Of a stretch of DNA of 5,165 bases, positions 1 through 5,165 are shown piece after piece (position 1 is the first letter of the stretch; the number at the start of each line of letters is the position of its first letter). The notes under the pieces were generated by a model that had not been told where the DNA came from, did not search any database, and saw nothing but the letters and a program-made list of their open reading frames with translations. A program made the position numbers and the translations under genes. Location: contig DASPPB010000023.1 of the NCBI GenBank assembly GCA_035625725.1, forward strand, positions 1-5,165, given 5' to 3'. This stretch comes from GJ-E10 sp035625725. Lineage in GTDB: Bacteria > Pseudomonadota > Gammaproteobacteria > Burkholderiales > Burkholderiaceae_F.

Positions 1-596
1 ACGACCTGATCCGTCTGGGCACCAGCGTGCTGCTCCAATCCCTGGACCAAGTGCGTTGCGAGATCCAAGCCTGCCGTTCGCTCGATGAGGCGCGCAGCGC
101 TTGCCGCGACGCGGGACCGTTTGACCTGGTTCTGCTGGACCTCAATCTCGGTGATTCGAAGGGTCTGCAGGGACTGCGCACCCTGCGCGATGAATGGCCG
201 GCTCTGCCAATTGCCGTGCTCACTGGCACGCAGGACGAATTCGTCATCCGCCAAGCTCAGGCAATGGGTGCGGTCGGCTATCTGCTCAAGTCGTGGTCCC
301 CAGATCAGGTCAAGACTGCTTTGCTTTCGCTGTTGAAGCCACCCTCGGGCAATCCGAGCAGGGCGACCATTTCCGAGCGCTTTCCGAAGTTGGCCGGAAC
401 TCCGCACTACGACCGGGTCGCCGAGCTGGGTCCACGGCACCTTGAGATCATGGAGCTGATCCTCGAGGGCTGCAATAACCAGGAGATCGCCAAGGCTACC
501 GAGCTGTCGCTGGGTACCGTGAAGAACTACGTCTCCGCCATCTTGCTTGCGCTCGACGTCGAATCGCGCGCACACCTCATCAGCTTGTTTCATTGA
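1..596 (+). CDS. NarL/FixJ-family response regulator, 5' end missing
   Basis: This is a DNA-binding response regulator with an N-terminal receiver (REC) domain and a C-terminal LuxR-type helix-turn-helix. The reading frame is open from base 3 to the TGA at 594-596, so about 197 residues are visible; the true start and the first receiver strand with its acidic pocket lie left of the window. The GTG at 27 falls inside the receiver and is not a credible start, because DLIRLG just before it is the usual sequence after the acidic pair in this family. The phospho-acceptor is Asp in LVLLDLNL (codon 138-140), the switch Thr is in AVLTGT (222-224) and the conserved Lys is in YLLKSW (288-290). The output domain covers the last 58 residues, with NNQEIAKATELSLGTVKNYV as its helix-turn-helix. 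It lies 39 nt before a hybrid histidine kinase and is probably its partner. Target genes are unknown. Confidence 0.93.
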   Translation, partial: DLIRLGTSVLLQSLDQVRCEIQACRSLDEARSACRDAGPFDLVLLDLNLGDSKGLQGLRTLRDEWPALPIAVLTGTQDEFVIRQAQAMGAVGYLLKSWSPDQVKTALLSLLKPPSGNPSRATISERFPKLAGTPHYDRVAELGPRHLEIMELILEGCNNQEIAKATELSLGTVKNYVSAILLALDVESRAHLISLFH

Positions 597-635
597 AGCG
601 CCGGAGGATTCCCGTCACAGTTTGCCGGTGCAGCA

Positions 636-2426
636 ATGCTCGACGATGGAGTAGCCCCCTCGTCCAGCGAGCTGGCCGATGTGGTATCTGTGCCGGCGCG
701 GAAACGCCGCGATCCGCGCGTTACCGTGGAGCTGTATCGGACGGCGTTCGCTGGCGATCGGCGCGCCGCGACGGCGGCAATTCTCGCGAGCCTATTTGCA
801 GCGGCGGCGTTGGCACAGCCCGGCATTGCCGGGCCAATATGGGTATGGTGCGGCGCCTGCGTTGTGCTGGCCTCCTTGCGCCTGCTGCTCATCGGGCGCA
901 GCCGATTCGCTGCGGCACCAGCGCAGGCGGTTCTGAGGCTGCGCGGGCGCTGGCTGCTGCTGCTCGCGCTCGCCGCCGGCACTTGGGGTGTGGCCCCTGC
1001 GCTGCTATTGCTGCACGATCCCTCGGCCGACATATTGCTCACCGCGATTTGGCTTGCCGCCGCCGGCCTGACTGCGCCGCTTCTGGCAGCCTCGCGCGCG
1101 GCGATCTACCTTACGCTGTTGCCGGCGCTCGGTCCCCTGCTTGTGGCCCATGCGCTGCTGGGGTCGGCCAATGCGCTGTTGCTCACCGTCCTGGCTGCGG
1201 CTTTTCTGCTCGCAATCATGCGCCTGGCGCTGGAGCAAAACGACGCCCTGGCCCGTGGGCTGGCCGCACGATTTCGCAACGAGGATCTGGTGGGGCAACT
1301 GCGTGAACAGGTCGACGTTGCCGCGCGCGCCAACCAGGAGAAGACCCGCTTCATTGCGTCAGCCGCGCACGATCTGCGCCAGCCCCTGCACGCGCTGGGC
1401 ATGTTCTGCGCGGCGCTTGACCAGCGCTTGCCGGGCACACCGGAGAAGCCGCTGGTGCGCAGCATGATGGAGGCGATCGAGGCGCTGGAGAACTCTTTTG
1501 GGGTGATGCTGGACATCTCGCGCCTGGATGCGGGTGTGGTGAAAACAGCGCCGCAACCCTTCCCCATCCGCGACGTATTCCGGCGCCTGTATCAGCAGTT
1601 CGATGGAGACGCCGAATCGCGTGGACTCGGACTGCGTTTTCGCGCCTCGCGGCGAGTCGTGCTCAGCGACCCGCAGCTGCTCGAACGTGTCCTTGCCAAC
1701 CTCGTGCAAAACGCATTGCGCTACACGCGCAGCGGCGGCGTGCTTGTCGCTGCGCGCCGCCACCACGACGGCGTGTCACTGGAAGTCTGGGACACCGGCA
1801 TGGGGATACCGGCGGACAAGCTCGATGTGATCTTCCAGGAGTTTTACCAAATCGACAATCCGGAACGCGATCGCCGACGGGGCCTCGGCATGGGTCTGGC
1901 CATCGTGCAGCGCTTGTGCCAATTGCTCAACCATCCCCTGCAGGTGCACTCGCGCCTCGGCCGAGGCACCGTCTTTCGCGTGCTCGTTCCAGCCGGCGAT
2001 CGCGAATCGATCGAGGCCCCGCCTCTGGAAGCCGACACGGTGCCGCCGCGCGCCATCGCCGTCGTGACCGTGCTCCTTATCGATGACGAGCGTGCGATCC
2101 GCGAAGCCACACGCGAGCTGCTTCGCCCCTTGCAGGTCGACGTGCTGGCGGCCGCGACAATCGCCGAGGCGCTTGAACTGGCGCGCCAGTCCGCGGCACC
2201 GATCGATCTCATTCTCTCGGACTGGCGCTTGCGCGGCCAGGAAAACGGGGTCGAGGCGGTACGGGCGGTGCGCGCGGTCTGTGGTGAGACGATCCCGGCG
2301 GTTCTGATTACGGGCGATACGTCGCCCGAGCTGCTGAAGCTGGCGCACGAAAGCGGCCTCGTAATTTTACGCAAGCCCCTGCAGCCGCGCGAACTGGTGC
2401 GTCTGGTCGAGCGGGTGGCGCGATGA
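636..2426 (+). CDS. Membrane hybrid sensor histidine kinase/response regulator
   Basis: A 596-residue inner-membrane kinase that should autophosphorylate on His and pass the phosphate to Asp on a receiver. The N-terminus is about 40 polar residues, followed by roughly six hydrophobic segments (about 45-60, 65-86, 105-126, 132-152, 155-175, 178-198). There is no large periplasmic loop, so the signal is probably sensed in or near the membrane. A short helical linker (about 200-235) leads to the H-box AAHDLRQPLHAL with His245. The ATPase domain shows the N-box NLVQNA (355-360), DTGMG (386-390), FQEFYQ (400-405) and GLGMGL (416-421). A C-terminal receiver (about 477-594) has acidic pair Asp483-Asp484, acceptor Asp529, Thr559 and Lys580. 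No HPt domain is present. ATG 636 is the only start between the preceding stop and the membrane region; the frame is open back to that stop, and its ribosome site is weak. It is likely cotranscribed with the preceding regulator. The ligand is unknown. Confidence 0.95.
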   Translation: MLDDGVAPSSSELADVVSVPARKRRDPRVTVELYRTAFAGDRRAATAAILASLFAAAALAQPGIAGPIWVWCGACVVLASLRLLLIGRSRFAAAPAQAVLRLRGRWLLLLALAAGTWGVAPALLLLHDPSADILLTAIWLAAAGLTAPLLAASRAAIYLTLLPALGPLLVAHALLGSANALLLTVLAAAFLLAIMRLALEQNDALARGLAARFRNEDLVGQLREQVDVAARANQEKTRFIASAAHDLRQPLHALGMFCAALDQRLPGTPEKPLVRSMMEAIEALENSFGVMLDISRLDAGVVKTAPQPFPIRDVFRRLYQQFDGDAESRGLGLRFRASRRVVLSDPQLLERVLANLVQNALRYTRSGGVLVAARRHHDGVSLEVWDTGMGIPADKLDVIFQEFYQIDNPERDRRRGLGMGLAIVQRLCQLLNHPLQVHSRLGRGTVFRVLVPAGDRESIEAPPLEADTVPPRAIAVVTVLLIDDERAIREATRELLRPLQVDVLAAATIAEALELARQSAAPIDLILSDWRLRGQENGVEAVRAVRAVCGETIPAVLITGDTSPELLKLAHESGLVILRKPLQPRELVRLVERVAR

Positions 2427-2459
2427 GGCCTCGCGCTGGCTGCGACGAAAACGCTTTGC

Positions 2460-2479
2460 CAAGTGACTTAGGTAACTTG
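2460..2479. promoter_or_regulatory. Candidate operator: 20-bp imperfect palindrome before tagH
   Basis: CAAGTGACTTAGGTAACTTG is an inverted repeat with 8 of 10 base pairs matching; the mismatches are the 5th pair from the centre (G/A) and a T/G pair near the centre. It lies 106 bp before the tagH start and 33 bp after the kinase stop, in a 139-bp non-coding gap. A TTGCC pentamer flanks it on both sides (2456-2460 and 2478-2482). Symmetry of this size fits a dimeric regulator site, and the adjacent NarL-type regulator is an obvious candidate binder, but that is inference. I could not place a convincing sigma-70 or sigma-54 promoter next to it. Confidence 0.35.
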
Positions 2480-2520
2480 CCGCGTGGAATCAAAATGCGG
2501 TCTACTAATCTGTGCGTGCT

Positions 2521-2552
2521 GCGTGAAAATACGTTCCCGTATGCCTTCACGC
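2521..2552 (+). promoter_or_regulatory. Two-part RNA hairpin in the tagH leader
   Basis: GCGTGAA (2521-2527) pairs perfectly with TTCACGC (2546-2552). Inside it, ATACG (2529-2533) pairs with CGTAT (2538-2542) around a TTCC loop, leaving a bulged A on one side and GCC on the other. That gives 12 paired bases in 32 nt. No T-tract follows, so it is not a typical intrinsic terminator. The hairpin ends 13 nt before the tagH ATG, next to a weak GGA ribosome site (2557-2559), so it could affect translation initiation or mRNA stability, or be a DNA binding site. Function is inferred only from position. Confidence 0.45.
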
Positions 2553-2565
2553 CCATGGAATCATC

Positions 2566-3639
2566 ATGAGCCTGCTCCTGCGAGGTCTGTCGCTCAACGA
2601 TATAGCGATGAGCCGGCCCTTGGTCGGCCGATTCGATGAACGTGGCGGGAAGATCGGGCGTTCGGATAACGTCACTTTCACGCTCCCCGATCCCGAGCGG
2701 ATGATCTCGCGGGTCCAGGCCGAGATCCACTTCTCGGCGGATACCTACTGGATTGAAAACGTCAGTGCCGCCAGCCCGATTTTTCACAACGGGCGGCCGC
2801 TTAGCGCTGGCATGCGCGTGCCACTGCATGACAATGACGAGATACGCATCGGAGGCTACACGCTGCAAGTCGCGTTTGAGGATGACCTCACCAGCGCGAC
2901 GATCCTGCGCGGCCGAACCGATCCCATTGCCCCGGCCCCCGTGGCCGCGCCCGTGGCTGCGCAAGAGGAGCCTGCGCGGGCGGAAGCGGCCCCGGCCGCG
3001 GACGCCAACGCCCTTTGGCGCGGGTTCCTCGAAGGCGCCGGCGTCACCGTAGCGCTCACGGGCCCGCCCTCGCCCGAGCTCATGGGCACCATCGGCGCCA
3101 TGATGAAGATCGCGGTGGAAGGCATCCACCGCCTCATCTCGATGCGTACCGTCGCCAAGAGCGAGATGCACGCCGAGATGACCATGATCCAGATGCGCGG
3201 CAACAACCCGCTGAAGTTTGCGCCCGATGCGGTGGCGGCGCTGCAGCTGCTGCTGCAGCCTCCAGCGCGAGGCTTCCTCGCCGGCCCGGCGGCACTGCGC
3301 GATGCAATGGTCGATCTGCAGTCGCATCAGCGTGGCGTGAACGCCGGGATGCGCGCGGCGCTCGAGGCGGTGCTCGATCGCTTCGATCCGGTGGAACTCG
3401 AAACGCAGTTGAGTGCGCGCTCCGTTTTTGACTCGCTCGTGCCAGCCCATCGCCGTGCGCGCCTGTGGGAGCTGTACCTGGAGCATTATCGAGCGATGCG
3501 CGAGGAGGCGCAGGAGGATTTCCACCGGCTCTTTGGCGAGGCCTTTCTGCGCGCCTACGACGAGCAGGTGCGCAGCTTGGAGGCGGGGGCCGCTGCCGAT
3601 GCCGCGCAAGGCCGCAAGCTTGGGGAGCCGTGGCGGTGA
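2566..3639 (+). CDS. tagH: Type VI secretion-associated FHA-domain protein, TagH type
   Basis: A 357-residue cytoplasmic protein of the T6SS threonine-phosphorylation pathway; in characterised systems (Fha1 of Pseudomonas aeruginosa) the FHA protein is phosphorylated by PpkA and promotes assembly of the secretion machine. Residues about 4-105 are the FHA domain: IGRS (30-33), LPDPERMISR (40-49), HNGRPL (74-79) and IGGYTLQV (95-102). An Ala/Pro-rich linker (about 113-147) joins it to the C-terminal domain found only in T6SS FHA proteins (about 149-335), recognised by WRGFLEGAG, RGNNPLKFAPDA (211-222), RGFLAGP, ARLWELYLEHY (298-308) and EDFHRLFGEAFLRAY. ATG 2566 gives the standard family N-terminus MSLLLRGLS, and an upstream in-frame stop at 2524 excludes an earlier start. 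The usual SRxH motif reads SRVQ (48-51), with Gln in place of His. The end overlaps the phosphatase start, implying an operon with translational coupling. Confidence 0.94.
   Translation: MSLLLRGLSLNDIAMSRPLVGRFDERGGKIGRSDNVTFTLPDPERMISRVQAEIHFSADTYWIENVSAASPIFHNGRPLSAGMRVPLHDNDEIRIGGYTLQVAFEDDLTSATILRGRTDPIAPAPVAAPVAAQEEPARAEAAPAADANALWRGFLEGAGVTVALTGPPSPELMGTIGAMMKIAVEGIHRLISMRTVAKSEMHAEMTMIQMRGNNPLKFAPDAVAALQLLLQPPARGFLAGPAALRDAMVDLQSHQRGVNAGMRAALEAVLDRFDPVELETQLSARSVFDSLVPAHRRARLWELYLEHYRAMREEAQEDFHRLFGEAFLRAYDEQVRSLEAGAAADAAQGRKLGEPWR
3622..3627 (+). promoter_or_regulatory. Ribosome binding site that sets the phosphatase start
   Basis: GGGGAG lies inside the end of tagH, 8 nt before GTG 3636. 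That spacing is good for 3636 and too short (2 nt) for the alternative in-frame GTG at 3630. It therefore favours 3636, which overlaps the tagH TGA as GTGA. Confidence 0.65.
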
Positions 3640-4478
3640 ACGAGCCCATCGTGCGCGTTGCGCAGCGCAGCTTCATCGGCGCGCGCTCGGGCAACGAGGA
3701 CAGTCTTGCCGTCGAAGAGTGCGGGGGAAAGTGGTGCCTGGTCCTCTCCGATGGGGCCGGCGGACACAGTGATGGAGCGCTGGCGTCGCGGCTTGCCGTC
3801 GAGCGCGTGGTGAGCGGTTTTCGCAGCCGCCCCCCGGCAGATCCTGCCGATCTGGCCGAACTGGTTCTCGACGCCCACGACGCCGTCCTTGCTGCGCAGC
3901 GCGTGCGACGCGAGACCAATCCCACCTCGGGCATGTTTGCCACGGTGGTCGTGCTGGTGCTCGATGTGGCCAACGGCCGCGCCATGTGGGGCCATGTCGG
4001 CGATTCGCGCCTGTACCATTGGCGCGGGGGAAAGCTCGTCTCGGTGACGCGCGACGATAGCGTGCTGCAGGCAATGATCGACACCGGTGTGGTCGACGCC
4101 TCGCGCATGCAGTCCGTCGCTCACCGTAACTTGTTGCTGGCTGCGCTCGGAAGCAGCACTGAAATCGAGCCCAACGTGCAGGGACCACTCGAGCTGGGCG
4201 CCTCGGACGCGTTCTTGCTTTGCACGGACGGCTGGTGGGGCGGACTCGAGACGGGACGCATCGGAATGTTCCTCGCGCAGGCCTGCTCGCCCGACGCATG
4301 GCTCGACGCGATGGGTGCGCTCATGGCCGAGCATGCCGATCCCCACCAGGACAACCATTCGGCAATCGCCTGCTGGATTGGGGAAAAATCCGCAGGCAAA
4401 ATCCCGGAGAACGAACTCGACACGATCGTGGGCTGGCCCGGCTCCGGTGGGGCGCAGCGCACTTCGCGCCCAACGTGA
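3636..4478 (+). CDS. pppA: PP2C-family serine/threonine phosphatase, T6SS PppA-like
   Basis: A 280-residue soluble metal-dependent phosphatase. In the T6SS threonine-phosphorylation pathway PppA dephosphorylates the FHA protein and so opposes PpkA; that role is assigned here from family and from the directly overlapping tagH. PP2C motifs appear in order: GNEDS (19-23), LSDGAGGH (37-44), GHVGDSRLY (119-127), LCTDGWWGG (195-203) and QDNHSA (238-243). Metal-binding aspartates are expected at Asp22, Asp39, Asp198 and Asp239. Length is near that usual for single-domain bacterial PP2C enzymes, with a polar tail of about 30 residues after the last motif. The open frame extends left into tagH to about 3465, but the PP2C homology begins at RVAQRSFIGARSGNED, and a ribosome site at 3622-3627 fits GTG 3636. 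The 4-nt GTGA overlap implies coupling to tagH. No signal peptide or membrane segment is seen. The PppA name is less certain than the PP2C fold. Confidence 0.93.
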   Translation: MNEPIVRVAQRSFIGARSGNEDSLAVEECGGKWCLVLSDGAGGHSDGALASRLAVERVVSGFRSRPPADPADLAELVLDAHDAVLAAQRVRRETNPTSGMFATVVVLVLDVANGRAMWGHVGDSRLYHWRGGKLVSVTRDDSVLQAMIDTGVVDASRMQSVAHRNLLLAALGSSTEIEPNVQGPLELGASDAFLLCTDGWWGGLETGRIGMFLAQACSPDAWLDAMGALMAEHADPHQDNHSAIACWIGEKSAGKIPENELDTIVGWPGSGGAQRTSRPT

Positions 4479-4597
4479 AAAAGGCCGTCCACGAATCGGG
4501 TGAAACAAAAAAAGTCACGACGTCTTTAGCCCGATCGCCAGCCGGCCCGTCATACGCGAGTCTTCACTGCACTGGCCCAATTTGCATTCCACGTGGT

Positions 4598-4610
4598 GAC
4601 GCGGCGCGTC
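4598..4610. repeat. 13-bp palindrome GACGCG-G-CGCGTC
   Basis: GACGCG (4598-4603) and CGCGTC (4605-4610) are perfect inverted copies around a single G. It is followed directly by GCGCGCGTCGC, which repeats the CGCGTCG unit. In such GC-rich DNA this could be chance; the one-base spacer is too short for an RNA loop, so a protein site is the only functional reading. Confidence 0.3.
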
Positions 4611-4649
4611 GCGCGCGTCGCACCTTGCCGTCCCCACGATATTTCGCGA

Positions 4650-4702
4650 AAGCCCATTGCCCTCGCAGTGACGCGCATGGGCCGGCTCAGGTGCATGGGC
4701 TT
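4650..4702. repeat. Direct and inverted copies of GCATGGGC
   Basis: GCATGGGC occurs at 4675-4682 and again at 4693-4700, 18 bp apart start to start. An inverted copy lies at 4650-4657 (AAGCCCAT), which pairs over 8 bp with ATGGGCTT at 4695-4702 and over 6 bp with the first copy (4677-4682). The set could form alternative stems or be a cluster of binding sites; either is inference. Confidence 0.35.
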
Positions 4703-4884
4703 GCGCCCGCTGCTTGATCCGGGCCGCAGGCTGCTCGGTGAGACCATCCTTTGAGGCGGCACACGCCGCGTGGCAGCTCAACCCAAGGACCTTCGCGCAG
4801 GCTTTTGCCACCCGCGCTTCGCGCGCGATCCGGGGCGGCCACCGCAGGTTGGAGTGACTCGTCTTCGGAGCGGGCGAAAATTCC

Positions 4885-4915
4885 GTGCCACCGAATGAGA
4901 ACCGATTCGTTGCAC
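4885..4915. repeat. Interrupted inverted repeat in the gap
   Basis: GTGC (4885-4888) pairs with GCAC (4912-4915), and CGAAT (4892-4896) pairs with ATTCG (4905-4909). The stems are separated by a CAC/TT internal loop and capped by an 8-nt loop (4897-4904). Nine base pairs are formed in 31 nt. There is no following T-tract, so an intrinsic terminator is unlikely. It lies about 148 bp before the next start codon and could be a regulator site or a leader RNA structure if transcription starts upstream. Confidence 0.4.
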
Positions 4916-5062
4916 CCGCGACCTTGGCGCGCGACTGACTTTCTTCACTTTCCGCGCGCGCGTAGCTCCCATAGCATTAGCCCACGTAAGCAAATCCATG
5001 CAACGACGGCGCCGGAGTCGGCGGCAAGGTCCTGCAATTTGGTGCCGTTTAGGAGAAGCAAA

Positions 5063-5165
5063 ATGAGTACACGCGAACGAAATGCTCTGCTGGTTGCGCT
5101 CACTCCCTCGGGTCCGTACCAGATGACCTTTGTTCGCGCAGCACCAACCCCGGCAATAAGCGACG
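5063..5165 (+). CDS. Start of a gene cut by the right edge; possibly VgrG-like
   Basis: ATG 5063 is preceded by AGGAGA at 5051-5056 with a 6-nt spacer, the best ribosome site in the window. The frame stays open for 34 codons to the right edge. The visible peptide begins MSTRERNALLVALTPSGPYQ and then continues with MTFVRAA. The pattern of a short polar start, a hydrophobic strand, a T-P-x-G-P turn and a second strand ending in F-x-R resembles the N-terminus of VgrG/TssI spike proteins (for example TPLGPDVLLF-R), which would suit a gene beside T6SS regulators. The resemblance is faint and short, so the product should be treated as unassigned. The long gap before it suggests its own promoter rather than cotranscription with the phosphatase. 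Confidence 0.7.
   Translation, partial: MSTRERNALLVALTPSGPYQMTFVRAAPTPAISD

Larger units (their letters stand above)
4479..5062. other. 584-bp gap with no convincing gene
   Basis: Between the phosphatase stop and the next start I find no recognisable protein on either strand. The open frames here (for example minus strand 4515-4811 and 4778-4999, and plus strand ending at 4717) are Arg/Ala/Pro-rich, lack good ribosome sites and match no family I know, which is typical of chance frames in GC-rich DNA. An A7 run lies at 4507-4513. Several short repeats are present and listed separately. No tRNA, no clear intrinsic terminator and no insertion-sequence ends were seen. It presumably holds the phosphatase transcript end and the promoter of the gene at 5063; the best -10-like hexamer I noticed, TAGCAT at 4972-4977, has no acceptable -35 partner. 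Confidence 0.6.

Noticed and set aside
2485..2495. Possible sigma-54 promoter before tagH (TGG...TGC at about 2485-2498)
   Set aside because: The GG and GC elements are separated by 9 bases instead of the required 10, and the flanking consensus is poor.
2308..3609. 433-codon open frame on the minus strand across tagH
   Set aside because: It is antisense to a clearly recognised TagH gene, is rich in Arg, His and Gly, matches no known family and spans the tagH leader. Long antisense frames are expected in GC-rich coding DNA.
3465..3635. Extended N-terminus for the phosphatase
   Set aside because: The added residues lie inside tagH in another frame, show no PP2C homology and lack a ribosome site; GTG 3636 has one at 8 nt.
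3555..4508. 317-codon open frame on the minus strand across the phosphatase
   Set aside because: It is the mirror of a strong PP2C gene and has no recognisable domain.
4500..4518. Possible terminator after the phosphatase (GTGA...TCAC around the A7 run)
   Set aside because: The stem is only 4 bp with an 11-nt loop, and the homopolymer is inside the loop, not a T-tract after the stem.
4475..4717. 80-codon frame starting on a GTG that overlaps the phosphatase stop (GTGA)
   Set aside because: The overlap looks like coupling, but no ribosome site precedes it, and the peptide becomes Arg/Ala/Pro-rich without any recognised motif.
4515..4811. 98-codon minus-strand frame in the gap
   Set aside because: It lacks a clear ribosome site and any recognisable motif, and its composition resembles chance GC-rich frames. 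A small unknown protein cannot be fully excluded.

Overview
The window reads as a GC-rich proteobacterial chromosome segment. The hybrid kinase and NarL-type regulator pair, together with type VI secretion (T6SS) accessory genes, fits a beta- or gamma-proteobacterium; Burkholderiales or relatives are my best guess, by inference only. All supported genes lie on the + strand. I see no tRNA, rRNA, CRISPR array or insertion sequence.

Left part (1-2426): a two-component signalling pair. The first gene, cut by the left edge, is a NarL/FixJ-family response regulator. After a 39-nt gap comes a hybrid sensor histidine kinase with about six membrane helices, a kinase core and a C-terminal receiver domain.

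Junction (2427-2565): 139 bp without a gene, with lower GC than its flanks. It holds a 20-bp imperfect palindrome (2460-2479) that could be an operator, and a two-part hairpin (2521-2552) just before the next start codon.

Middle part (2566-4478): two overlapping genes that belong to the threonine-phosphorylation branch of T6SS control. One is a TagH-type FHA-domain protein; the other is a PP2C-family phosphatase (PppA-like) that starts on a GTG overlapping the tagH stop. In characterised systems a kinase (PpkA) phosphorylates the FHA protein to promote T6SS assembly and PppA reverses this. No ppkA and no structural T6SS gene is complete in this window.

Right part (4479-5165): about 584 bp with no convincing gene but several short inverted and direct repeats. 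A new gene then starts at 5063 with a good ribosome binding site and runs off the window. Its 34 visible residues faintly resemble a VgrG N-terminus.

The layout raises the possibility that the two-component pair controls the adjacent T6SS genes, but this rests only on adjacency and the candidate operator. I did not find a clearly new system; the most checkable items are the tagH leader, the atypical FHA motif and the repeat-rich gap.
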